From Chlamydiia bacterium (GTDB lineage Bacteria; Chlamydiota; Chlamydiia; Chlamydiales; Simkaniaceae): a stretch of 64,000 nucleotides of DNA. The translations under genes were made by a program, and so were the position numbers. The notes beneath the pieces are model-generated. The model saw only the letters and a list, made by a program, of their open reading frames with translations. It was not told the DNA's origin and did no database searches. The first letter of the stretch is position 1; each line of letters starts with the position of its first letter. The stretch lies in contig JAUIEV010000003.1 of NCBI GenBank assembly GCA_030429605.1, positions 62,001 to 126,000 of the forward strand. Direction: 5' to 3'. Positions 1 through 8,203 of this stretch are shown piece by piece.

Positions 1-259
1 AAAATTGGAAATTTTATTATCGTTTGCAACAAGGTACAATCCGTAAATAAGTGAGACAAAAGTTACGATACTTACTCTCATGAACACATCCGTTTGAAAA
101 AACTAATCCTAGCATTTAGAGTGGTCAATATCAATATTTTTATTTAGAGTGCTCCTAGAACAATTTTCCTATTTGAATTGCGTCTAATGACAGGCCTAAA
201 AGCATCTCAAAATCCTCTCTTTAGCTTTTTTACTCTGTTATCACCACTTTAAAAAATTT

Positions 260-1030
260 TTAATAAATTTGATATCTTGTTAGGTACTTATGAAATAACC
301 TGGGATATTCACTAATTAAATAATTCTGAACCTCCAGTAAATGTTCTTGAGGAGTACCTGCTGAATGCTCTTTTATTTCTCGAATTTCAAATAAATCGCT
401 TGCCATTAGTTCATTAATTTGATCATTTTTAAATCCAAAAATTGGCGCTAACTGGCATAGTGTTTTTCTGGGATTTCCCACCTTATCTTCATAATAGTAT
501 AAAAACTTGCGATCCTCTGGCCATTTGTCGTAAAAATTAAGTATTGACATATAGTAATCAAGCAGAAATTTTGGAGCTACTTTTCGCATTGGGCCTCGTA
601 AGCAATTTGTACCAATATTAAATTCGCACGACTTCTCAAAATATCTAAATATGTGATGATTAAAATTTCGTAGAATAACTACTAAAAAGTCTCGTTCTTT
701 TTCATATCTAAAAAAAATTGACCTAGAATGATTTCCAAAAAATTGATCATTAAATTTATGAATCCTATAGAGTCTATTTGTATCTCTAAGGTCGCCATCA
801 ATAAAACGTTTTGATACTTTGCTGGGTGTTTGCCAGTACTCTTTCGTTAGAAACTGAATGTTTTTCATTAACCAATGGCTTCCGCTCCTTGGATAAGATA
901 GTACGAAAATATTTTGTTCTGGGGGCATTACGTGTTCTCGAATATTCTGATCCTCTGGCATGTCCAAGGGTAAACTCGAATATGTATTACTAGTGTAAAA
1001 AGAACACAAAAGCGTAAGGAAAAAGAGCAC
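260..1030 (-). CDS. Exported sulfotransferase-like protein
   Basis: A 256-residue protein that would transfer sulfate from PAPS to a hydroxyl, probably on a glycan. YPRSGSHW (residues 46-53) matches the 5'-phosphosulfate loop of sulfotransferases, His91 suits the catalytic base, and VVILRN (117-122) with Arg121 matches the 3'-phosphate site, although the usual Ser eight residues later is Arg. The start is GTG with GAGG eight bases upstream, which keeps a hydrophobic N-terminus of about 19 residues that reads as a Sec signal peptide. The gene is more AT-rich than the right of the window. It diverges from the GT25 gene. An APS kinase that could make its cofactor lies at 27111-27653. Family call good; substrate unknown. 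Confidence 0.75.
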   Translation of the reverse strand: MLFFLTLLCSFYTSNTYSSLPLDMPEDQNIREHVMPPEQNIFVLSYPRSGSHWLMKNIQFLTKEYWQTPSKVSKRFIDGDLRDTNRLYRIHKFNDQFFGNHSRSIFFRYEKERDFLVVILRNFNHHIFRYFEKSCEFNIGTNCLRGPMRKVAPKFLLDYYMSILNFYDKWPEDRKFLYYYEDKVGNPRKTLCQLAPIFGFKNDQINELMASDLFEIREIKEHSAGTPQEHLLEVQNYLISEYPRLFHKYLTRYQIY

Positions 1031-1344
1031 TGTGCGACCTCAAAGTTAAGTCTTTTACATGCAAGTTACATTTAATGTATGTTAAATTCAAATTTTTAGA
1101 ATGACGATCTGTTTTTCAGAGAGATATTGTTATATCTTTTCTCTCGAACTCTGTAATTGTATCAATAGACTAGTATAAATCATTTATGCGTCTTTTTCAT
1201 ATTTCTATACCCTCTATTGTATTCTTTTGGTTTCAAGTATTTCTTCTGTACTTTAAATGAGAATATGCTCTAATTTTGTCCACTATGGGCAATAAGTAAG
1301 CAAAAATTTCATTTGATATAAACCAGTGTATTCTAGAGTGAATA
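1031..1344. other. Divergent AT-rich intergenic region
   Basis: This 314-base gap separates the divergent sulfotransferase and GT25 genes and must hold both promoters. It contains the GAGG ribosome binding site of the minus-strand gene just above position 1030. No RNA gene, clear terminator or convincing paired -35/-10 was found. Confidence 0.5.
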
Positions 1345-2181
1345 ATGCTTTTTTCTAAAATCTATGTACCACTTTCTCTACTACTATTCACATCAATATT
1401 TGTAGATGGATATCTGACAAATAAACCCACCAAAATTGCTCGATACCTCAAAACAATTTATGTAGATACAGCTGCTTCTGGCATGCCAAATATTGACTGT
1501 ATCTATTTGATAAATCTAGATGAGAGACCTGATCGTTTGGAAAAATTTTACGGGGAATTTTCTTCTGTTCAATTTAAAATCAATCGTGTTTCTGCGGTGA
1601 ATGGATGGAAATTACCGGAAAAAGTTTTTAAAAAATTAGGCGGCCCCTATGGACCTCGTATAAGCCCAGGTCACCTTGGATGCTTGTTAAGTCACGTGTC
1701 AGTATTACATCATGCATATAAAGCACAATGGGATACTATTTGGGTTTTGGAAGATGATGCAACAATTTTAGAAAACGTTTCATTTATACCAACGCTTATT
1801 GAAGAGCTCAATACAATTGACCCTCAATGGGATGTCTTATTCACTGATACAGATTATAGAAAAGGGCACAACACGTATATACGTGCTTTGGCGACAAATG
1901 CGCGTCCTGACCAACCAATCTTTCCACTGACTCACTACACACAAAAAACGCCTGTTTCACCTCACCTTTTGAGAATTTATAACCGGTATGCAACGACATC
2001 CATGATACTCTCCAAAAGGGGAATAGAAAAACTTTTTAAGTATTTCACTCATGTTTATATCTGGCAACCAATTGATATTGATATGCACTATGTACCAGGG
2101 ATAAAAGAATATACACCGGTTATTGATATCGTTTCAAACTCCGTATCATCAGACTCTAATACAAGCCACTCAACTAAATAA
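1345..2181 (+). CDS. Exported GT25 family glycosyltransferase
   Basis: A 278-residue glycosyltransferase of family GT25, which includes bacterial lipooligosaccharide galactosyltransferases and the ER-lumen procollagen galactosyltransferases. YLINLDERPDR (54-64) is the family's N-terminal signature, GHLGCLLSH (109-117) the conserved acceptor-side helix and LEDDA (135-139) the metal/nucleotide-binding acidic motif. Residues 1-22 form a hydrophobic signal peptide, unusual because bacterial GT25 enzymes normally stay in the cytosol. It diverges from the sulfotransferase and converges on the beta-helix gene. Family call strong; donor and acceptor not deducible. Confidence 0.82.
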   Translation: MLFSKIYVPLSLLLFTSIFVDGYLTNKPTKIARYLKTIYVDTAASGMPNIDCIYLINLDERPDRLEKFYGEFSSVQFKINRVSAVNGWKLPEKVFKKLGGPYGPRISPGHLGCLLSHVSVLHHAYKAQWDTIWVLEDDATILENVSFIPTLIEELNTIDPQWDVLFTDTDYRKGHNTYIRALATNARPDQPIFPLTHYTQKTPVSPHLLRIYNRYATTSMILSKRGIEKLFKYFTHVYIWQPIDIDMHYVPGIKEYTPVIDIVSNSVSSDSNTSHSTK

Positions 2182-2214
2182 AAGTATTTGTTAATTATTC
2201 GAAAAAAATTTAGG

Positions 2215-3468
2215 TCATTCTTTGCCTAGGGTTTGGAAGAAGGTGTCGATGTTCGTGCGGGTTGTTTGTGTTACTCTTTTCATTTTGGAAAGATCGTTTT
2301 TAATGTGATCGAGAGGGTCTCTTGATTCGATTGGGAGTGTTCTTGAGAAGGTTTGATGTTGTAGAGGATTTGAATCAAAGTAGAGACTTTTGGGAACCCC
2401 TTCAAATGAAAAGGGGGTCGAAAAATTTCGATCCACTTGTGTCGAAAGAAAAACTATATTCCTTGAGTGGGCATGCGCATCACAGCGAAACCGAATTCCT
2501 GCTGCCTTATTTAAATACAGTGTGTTTCCAAGAAAGAGGTTATTGCTATCGTTTTTGCCAATGCTTATTCCTCCACCTCTGTTATGGTGTGCTTTGTTGT
2601 TATGGAAGACAGATTTTTGCACATTCCAGCAAAGGAAAATCCCAGCTCCGTTGAACAAGTCGCTCTTTCCTGCATGGTGTGCAATACATTCACTCATGAC
2701 GACATATGTGCTCCCATTCGCTACGTGTAGTGCTATTAAATCGGTATGATGTGCATGAAGCCTTTTTATGAATGCAAAGTCACTTCTCCCTAGTGTAAGC
2801 CCGTCTCCGCGCGTTTGTTTTATTTCTAAATTTTCAAGAACAAGGTGAGGCGCTTCCCATGTCTTTATTCCCCCTATTTTCCACGAAGCAATCATGGGTG
2901 TTTTATTTCTGCTCCCATCCAAGACAAAATTTTGGAGTGTTACATTGGATGCTTGTTGCACAAAAATACAGGAAAAGTTTGATGCTATATACGCATTTGA
3001 TTCACATGTTTTTATAAGTGGGTCTTCCAAAATCACTTTGTTGCCAGTGATATTTCGTATTTTCGTTAATGTCGTATCGTTTGCTTTCACATACGTATCT
3101 CCGACATTTACCCCCTGCCCTACATAGAATTTTTCAGGGTTTTTGACGTAGACAATGTTGCTGCCTCTCATTGCTGCTCGGTCAAGCAACGAATACCCAG
3201 CTGCTTTTGCTTTTTTCAGTACTGTTTGTTTTCCTTGCCCTCGAAGCGTTATATGCGATTTGACATAAAGGGTGGAATGAAGTGTAAAAACTCCTTCTGT
3301 TAATTCAACAGTCCCTCCACCTTGTGATGCAAGCGCATCAATCGCTTGTTGAATCATTTCTCCTGTTTTATCAGGAAACAGACCATCCCCTTCTCCTACA
3401 ATTACATGATGAGCTGCAGCACTATGAAGCATGATGCATAGTAGAAAAAACAGGGGGCATTTATTCAA
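2215..3468 (-). CDS. Secreted right-handed beta-helix protein (pectate lyase / C5-epimerase-like)
   Basis: A 417-residue secreted protein with a clear signal peptide (residues 1-19, cleavage near SAAA-H). After it come the typical opening of pectate-lyase-superfamily beta-helix enzymes (a helix with QQAIDA, then GGGTVEL and a surface Gly-rich turn) and many short rungs with N/G turns through residue about 350. Such folds occur in pectate lyases, polygalacturonases and alginate/heparosan C5-epimerases, all acting on uronic-acid polymers. That fits the neighbouring UDP-glucuronate epimerase-like gene, but no catalytic set can be fixed by eye. It may be in one transcript with the upstream PLOD-like gene (47-base gap). 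Confidence 0.68.
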   Translation of the reverse strand: MNKCPLFFLLCIMLHSAAAHHVIVGEGDGLFPDKTGEMIQQAIDALASQGGGTVELTEGVFTLHSTLYVKSHITLRGQGKQTVLKKAKAAGYSLLDRAAMRGSNIVYVKNPEKFYVGQGVNVGDTYVKANDTTLTKIRNITGNKVILEDPLIKTCESNAYIASNFSCIFVQQASNVTLQNFVLDGSRNKTPMIASWKIGGIKTWEAPHLVLENLEIKQTRGDGLTLGRSDFAFIKRLHAHHTDLIALHVANGSTYVVMSECIAHHAGKSDLFNGAGIFLCWNVQKSVFHNNKAHHNRGGGISIGKNDSNNLFLGNTLYLNKAAGIRFRCDAHAHSRNIVFLSTQVDRNFSTPFSFEGVPKSLYFDSNPLQHQTFSRTLPIESRDPLDHIKNDLSKMKRVTQTTRTNIDTFFQTLGKE

Positions 3469-3515
3469 CTGACTGTCTCCTTATATAAGATTTGAGAATT
3501 GCCTTCTTTTGTTTA

Positions 3516-4337
3516 CTAAAGCTGTTTTTGAAAAGAGAGCGTTTCACGAATCTCTTCATAGTTTGTAATGACTGAGTCATCTTGTAGGTAATCTTGCATT
3601 TCTTGCTTCGTTGCCTGTTGTCCATACAGTTGTGATACGAGCCAGCTATATGTGGTCCTTCCTTGTCCGTGTCCGTGGATCATTCCTGAGAAGTGTCCAA
3701 ATGGTCGGTATTGCACTTTTTTTTGCTTGCGAGAAACGGCTAGTTCTCTTCTTTTTACAGCTCGAAGAGGGAGAAACAATCTACAGTAGTTATCAAGTGC
3801 AATCGTTTGTTTATGTTTGAGGTAGTATGGAATAAGTATTGCTTGATCAGACCGGGCAATCTGTATGGGGGAAAGATCTTCTAACATCTCGTTCAGTCTT
3901 TTTACGTACCCTACATACCCTCCGCCGTTTAAATACTTGAATTTCGAATCCACAGAATCAAAGAATTGTCCAAGGTGATAGTGAGGCCAACATACTGTTG
4001 AGGAAGAAAAAACAAGTGGCGCATTAAATGAGTGAAATCCATCAACAAGTTGTTTTGCCCTCTCACACAGTAGCACATCAAACGCATCGATACACATCAC
4101 GATATCTTCTTCAGGAAGCGTTGAGAGATACTGCTTATACTCAAGCAACCTCTGCGTATTCCCTCCATACGGCTTTCCCATTCCTAAAATGGTGATTTGA
4201 TTTCCTGTATGTTTACACGATCGAAGGAGCTTAATAAGTCCTTCCTCACAGTGAGATGCATATGTCACCAAATGAAATGTGTTCGAAAAAAGTGAAACGG
4301 CAAAAAGAACCGAAAAAAGAAGGAATGACTTTTTCAT
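3516..4337 (-). CDS. Exported PLOD/LH3-type glycosyltransferase domain
   Basis: A 273-residue protein resembling the glycosyltransferase domain of procollagen lysyl hydroxylases (PLOD3/LH3), which adds glucose to galactosyl-hydroxylysine, and similar domains in giant viruses. It shows HLVTYASH (22-29), the acidic metal site DAFD (84-87), LNGGGYVGY (136-144, compare LNSGGFIGY in animals) and SDQ (163-165). The C-terminal region carries HGHG. Residues 1-20 form a signal peptide. There is no hydroxylase domain. It sits about 1.3 kb from a GT25 gene, the family of the preceding enzyme in animal collagen glycosylation. Family call good; substrate inferred only. Confidence 0.72.
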   Translation of the reverse strand: MKKSFLLFSVLFAVSLFSNTFHLVTYASHCEEGLIKLLRSCKHTGNQITILGMGKPYGGNTQRLLEYKQYLSTLPEEDIVMCIDAFDVLLCERAKQLVDGFHSFNAPLVFSSSTVCWPHYHLGQFFDSVDSKFKYLNGGGYVGYVKRLNEMLEDLSPIQIARSDQAILIPYYLKHKQTIALDNYCRLFLPLRAVKRRELAVSRKQKKVQYRPFGHFSGMIHGHGQGRTTYSWLVSQLYGQQATKQEMQDYLQDDSVITNYEEIRETLSFQKQL

Positions 4338-4499
4338 GTATGCTCCAATGGGTCAGTCAATTATTGAATTCGAAAAGACAAAGTAAGAGATGCGTGTATA
4401 AAAAGCTACTTCAACAAACGGAAAAAACATGTTTCATGAATTGGCAAAGACGTTTTAGGATAGCTGATTTCAATATTGACTCCAGCAAGGACATTTCAC

Positions 4500-5549
4500 A
4501 TGTGGATACGTCTTCTCCTCTTGTTATTTATTCACTTTCATCCAATCTATTCTCAAAATTATGCAGAGCACCTTGAACAGAAAACGGTGTTTATCTCAGG
4601 TGTTGCAGGCTTTATTGGATATAGTGTTGCAGAACGATTGCTCGATGCGGGCATTGAGGTGCATGGGTGCGATATACTGCATCCGTATTACGATGTTCAA
4701 TTGAAAAAAGACCGCCTTTCTCGCCTTGTTCAAAAAGGGCTACAATTTTATCCGGTGGATGTTCGAGATATCCACACCCTCCACCCTCTTTTTGAACGTG
4801 TGCATTTTGATGAGTTTATTCACCTTGCCGCACAAGCAGGGGTTCGCCACTCACTCAACCGTCCAGAAGAATATATAGAGCACAATATCTGTGGTTTTTT
4901 TCAGGTACTTGAGTTTTGTCAAAAGCAGAATGGATTACGACTCATCTATGCATCCTCGTCATCAGTGTATGGGAACACCCCTTCGTTTCCGCAAAGAGAG
5001 TCTATGGTAGTTGATGCACCAAACAGCCTCTATTCTGCGACAAAAATTTCCAACGAAATGTTCGCTAGGGTGTATAATCATGTCCATGGGCTTCGATCAG
5101 TCGGCCTTCGCTTTTTTACCGTTTACGGTCCATGGGGGCGACCGGATATGGCACATTTTCTTTTTGCAGACGCTATAGAACACGAAAGAGCACTGACTCT
5201 TTTCAATAATGGAGAGCTCTACAGAGATTTTACCTACATTGACGATATCGTGAATGGAATTTGTAGAGTAATAGATTCGACATTAGACTTCGAAATCATA
5301 AACCTCGGAAAAGGAAATCCTGATAAAGTTGCCGACCTTGTCTTGTATCTTGAACAAGCGCTTTCTAAAAAAGCACAAATCACCTCAAAGCCTTTAAGCA
5401 GTGTTGAAGTGGAAAAAACCTATGCAGATATTTCAAAAGCTCGTGCACTTCTCAAATATACTCCCGCAGTTTCACTCAAAGAAGGGGTGCACAAGTACAT
5501 AACCTGGTTTAAAATGTATTATCGCAATCGACACCCCAGTTCATTATAG
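4500..5549 (+). CDS. UDP-glucuronate 4-epimerase-like SDR with signal peptide
   Basis: A 349-residue extended short-chain dehydrogenase/epimerase. GVAGFIG (34-40) is the NAD-binding glycine motif; SSSSVYGN, YSATK (catalytic Tyr and Lys) and RFFTVYGPWGRPDM are characteristic of UDP-glucuronate 4-epimerases (CapI/GAE type), which interconvert UDP-GlcA and UDP-GalA. A TTG at 4476 is in frame, but ATG 4500 has AAGGA at 4487-4491 with eight bases spacing, so I choose it. The protein then starts with a compact hydrophobic segment ending near YSQ, a signal peptide. An NAD-dependent nucleotide-sugar epimerase with an export signal is odd. Carbonic anhydrase follows on the same strand. Confidence 0.8.
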   Translation: MWIRLLLLLFIHFHPIYSQNYAEHLEQKTVFISGVAGFIGYSVAERLLDAGIEVHGCDILHPYYDVQLKKDRLSRLVQKGLQFYPVDVRDIHTLHPLFERVHFDEFIHLAAQAGVRHSLNRPEEYIEHNICGFFQVLEFCQKQNGLRLIYASSSSVYGNTPSFPQRESMVVDAPNSLYSATKISNEMFARVYNHVHGLRSVGLRFFTVYGPWGRPDMAHFLFADAIEHERALTLFNNGELYRDFTYIDDIVNGICRVIDSTLDFEIINLGKGNPDKVADLVLYLEQALSKKAQITSKPLSSVEVEKTYADISKARALLKYTPAVSLKEGVHKYITWFKMYYRNRHPSSL

Positions 5550-5608
5550 TAAAAAAATTGACGCCTTTTTCTTTTTGTGATCATATGAAAAATAAAGGAG
5601 ATAACGTC

Positions 5609-6226
5609 GTGCTTCGCATATTTTTTCTTTTCTACATATTCACTGTTGCACACCTGTATGGACAAACACCAGAACTGAGTAGACTACTTGCTGGAAACGA
5701 GCGGTTCGTCCAAGGGAAACTACTCCATCCGAATCGAACTGAAGAGCGTCGAAAAATGACAAAATACGGACAAGAACCGTTTGCTGTTGTTGTGACCTGT
5801 TCGGATTCTCGCGTTGCACCTGAAATCATTTTTGATGAAGGTATAGGCGACCTTTTTGTTATTCGTGTTGCCGGAAATGTTATAGGGCCGATTGAGAAAG
5901 AGAGTATTGAATATGCTGTCGAACACCTACACTCTTCACTGATCCTCGTTTTAGGTCATGAGAACTGCGGGGCTGTTGATGCTGTGTTGCATAATCATGT
6001 CCAAGACATTCCAGAAATAGCTCACCTTATTGCACCATCCATACAACAACTAAAGTACAAAAACAGAGAAAGTTCACTTCCTCTTGCAGTCAAAGGAAAT
6101 GCTATGCGAATGAAAAACATGTTATCTCAAGACCCTAGTTTTAAGCGACTTATTGCAAAGAAAAAGCTGCACACCTTTGCAGGGTACTATCATTTCAAAA
6201 CGGGAAGAGTTGAAATTTTGGACTGA
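5609..6226 (+). CDS. Exported beta-class carbonic anhydrase
   Basis: Interconverts CO2 and bicarbonate. In the 205-residue form, CSDSR (Cys64, Asp66, Arg68) and HENC (His117, Cys120) give the full zinc set and the Asp/Arg dyad of beta-carbonic anhydrases. The start is GTG 5609, with AAAGGAG at 5594-5600 eight bases upstream. In-frame starts further up (TTG 5558, ATG 5585) would place the hydrophobic segment internally and lack a ribosome binding site. From GTG the protein begins with a signal peptide ending near LYGQ. Periplasmic or secreted beta enzymes exist but are a minority. It lies 59 bases after the epimerase and ends one base before the convergent propeller gene. Confidence 0.85.
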   Translation: MLRIFFLFYIFTVAHLYGQTPELSRLLAGNERFVQGKLLHPNRTEERRKMTKYGQEPFAVVVTCSDSRVAPEIIFDEGIGDLFVIRVAGNVIGPIEKESIEYAVEHLHSSLILVLGHENCGAVDAVLHNHVQDIPEIAHLIAPSIQQLKYKNRESSLPLAVKGNAMRMKNMLSQDPSFKRLIAKKKLHTFAGYYHFKTGRVEILD

Positions 6227-7216
6227 TTACTTGAGGCGTTTAAAGCTCTCAAACAGTTTTTTAATGTCTATTGAGGCTATCCACACTTCTGCATCTTGTC
6301 TCCCATACACAAGGTGAATAGTCTCGTTAGTATGTACATATCCACACGGAAATACAGCATACAAGGGCTTCCACGGAAGAGACAGATCTCCCGAATAAAA
6401 ACTTGGATGTGTAATCGGGATCGTCGTGACACCTTTAATCCTAAACGGCTTTTTATTTTCAAAAATATATGCCCCAATAAAATAGTGTCGAAGAGGCTGC
6501 TCATTCGATGATTGTGACGGCAACTCTTTTGATGAATGAAAAAATGTGAGGTAATATTCTCCAAAGGGTAAGCAAGGAGTACTTCCCCTGTACTCTCCCC
6601 ATTTCCATTTTTTTACTGAATGAGTACTAGCAGCTTTTCTACATGCATTTGCCCCAGGTATATACTGAAAAATTGTATGCCTTTTCATTGAGTATATAAA
6701 ATGGAGTTGATCATTATAAGAAAAGGGCATCCAGTTTTTTTCTATTCTCCCCTCTTTTTTTCCAGGAAAGTCATCTATTGACTCAATAGAGCGTGCTTGA
6801 AACCCTTCTTGATACTCCTCTAAATATGCAACGTACATTTTCTTTTCTTTGTAATGATTAAAAACCATGACAAGCTCTTTCCCAACCCACAATAGACGTG
6901 GATCTTGAATTGTCACTCCTCCTGTTTTTGGGAAAGGCAAGTCCAGGATTTGATGCGGCTCTTTCGGGCAAAAGGAAGCATCTAACTTCACAAGTCCGAT
7001 TTGCTCAGCTGCTCTTGTTTCTTTATCTCTTACTCGAAAACTTAATAAATACCCATCTGAATACGGAACAATTGAGGGATTAAAGGGTTGATATACCCCT
7101 GGAATTTCAATCTGTTGAACAGAGCGAATACACGTTGAACTATCTGTATTTAGATCTAGTTGACAAAAGCCGCTTCCAAAAGTTAAGCAGACAGCTAGAA
7201 TAATTCTTTTTACCAT
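6227..7216 (-). CDS. Exported GH43/GH130-like five-bladed propeller protein
   Basis: A 329-residue protein with recurring propeller-blade motifs: FNPSIVP with SFRVRD, IQDPRLLW, EKNWMPF, RGSTPCL and a late HYFIGAY blade. This spacing resembles GH130 mannoside phosphorylases and related GH43-like or mannosyltransferase propellers. I choose the ATG at 7216, which gives a signal peptide ending near SGFCQ; the earlier GTG (7240) adds eight charged residues. Its ATG overlaps the stop of the upstream pyruvyl transferase (the stop codon at 7210-7212 lies within the first codons), so the two are translationally coupled. Whether it cleaves, phosphorolyses or builds glycans cannot be told. Confidence 0.6.
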   Translation of the reverse strand: MVKRIILAVCLTFGSGFCQLDLNTDSSTCIRSVQQIEIPGVYQPFNPSIVPYSDGYLLSFRVRDKETRAAEQIGLVKLDASFCPKEPHQILDLPFPKTGGVTIQDPRLLWVGKELVMVFNHYKEKKMYVAYLEEYQEGFQARSIESIDDFPGKKEGRIEKNWMPFSYNDQLHFIYSMKRHTIFQYIPGANACRKAASTHSVKKWKWGEYRGSTPCLPFGEYYLTFFHSSKELPSQSSNEQPLRHYFIGAYIFENKKPFRIKGVTTIPITHPSFYSGDLSLPWKPLYAVFPCGYVHTNETIHLVYGRQDAEVWIASIDIKKLFESFKRLK

Positions 7217-8034
7217 CTTTTCATCTCTTTTTTGCTCCACAATTCATACGGGAATGCATTGAGTATTTTTTTCAAGTCACATGAAACTGGTGGCTCACCT
7301 TTAAGCAGAAGCGCCTCTTTTATTGATCTAGCAGGCGTAAATTTCTCTCTACCTGTTCCCATATAGTAATCGATGTACTTGAACAGAGGCTCATTCTCAG
7401 TAACTCTCAAAAGACGTGCAGGAATTCCAAAACTTTCTGCAATGACTATCCCATGCAGAGAACTGGATATAACAAACTCGCTTTCACAGATAGCGTGAAC
7501 AACGGTTCTCCAATCAGCTAATGGTGAAATAACTCTCCGAAAACGTTTTTTTCGAAACAGGTGTATTTCTGAGAAATGTGGAATAACTATATATTTATAA
7601 CGTGGGGTACGACTTTTCTTGAATTCAGGAAAAAGATATGGAAAGAGGAGTGCTGGATCCCCATATATTTCCGGACATTCTACACCAAAATTTTTGATTA
7701 AAAATGAGCGAGTAAGAGGTCCTCTCACAGCTCTTATATCAATATTGGTAAAATGGTATTTATTGATGTCGAGACTTTTTCCGCTTACTCCAGCTCCCCA
7801 CACAATATCTCCATCTTTTGCAACACGTAAAATAGACCCAATTGCTAATAACTTTTTCTTCGTATGCTCTTCTGCTTTTTTCACCTTTTTTTGAACAATT
7901 TTTTGCACTATTTCGTAGGATAATTGGTCACCAAAATTTGTAAAACGTCCATTATTCCAAAAGTAGAGTGGTATATCAGCAGTAAGTGTAGAAAGAAAAA
8001 CAAAAGGTGAACACAGCAATACAAAGCGCATCAT
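7210..8034 (-). CDS. Exported polysaccharide pyruvyl transferase family protein
   Basis: A 274-residue member of the polysaccharide pyruvyl transferase family, whose members add ketal pyruvate from PEP to sugars or serve as related transferases. Diagnostic stretches are NFGDQLSYEIV (about 32-42), the GAGVSG loop, RAVRGPLTR, IYGDPALL and the C-terminal SSLHGIVIAESFG. Residues 1-19 are a signal peptide. Two adjacent ATGs start it (8034, 8031) with only a weak upstream site. It is coupled to the propeller gene downstream. As with its neighbours, the fold normally acts in the cytosol on nucleotide-activated or lipid-linked substrates. Confidence 0.72.
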   Translation of the reverse strand: MMRFVLLCSPFVFLSTLTADIPLYFWNNGRFTNFGDQLSYEIVQKIVQKKVKKAEEHTKKKLLAIGSILRVAKDGDIVWGAGVSGKSLDINKYHFTNIDIRAVRGPLTRSFLIKNFGVECPEIYGDPALLFPYLFPEFKKSRTPRYKYIVIPHFSEIHLFRKKRFRRVISPLADWRTVVHAICESEFVISSSLHGIVIAESFGIPARLLRVTENEPLFKYIDYYMGTGREKFTPARSIKEALLLKGEPPVSCDLKKILNAFPYELWSKKEMKRW

Positions 8035-8203
8035 TAGAATCCAATTTTTTTGTTAACTAGAACACTTTTGCAAACAAATACTTTTTTGCACAAGAAAACT
8101 GCGTACATTCTGCTTGATGGGTAAAACACAGCGTGTGAATACAAAGAGTGCAGGACCTCCTTTTTCTTGTATTTATTCTCCATAAAATTATAAGGTTTTG
8201 TCC

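Noticed and set aside
4476-4499. TTG 4476 as start of the epimerase
   Set aside because: ATG 4500 has AAGGA at ideal spacing and yields a normal signal peptide.
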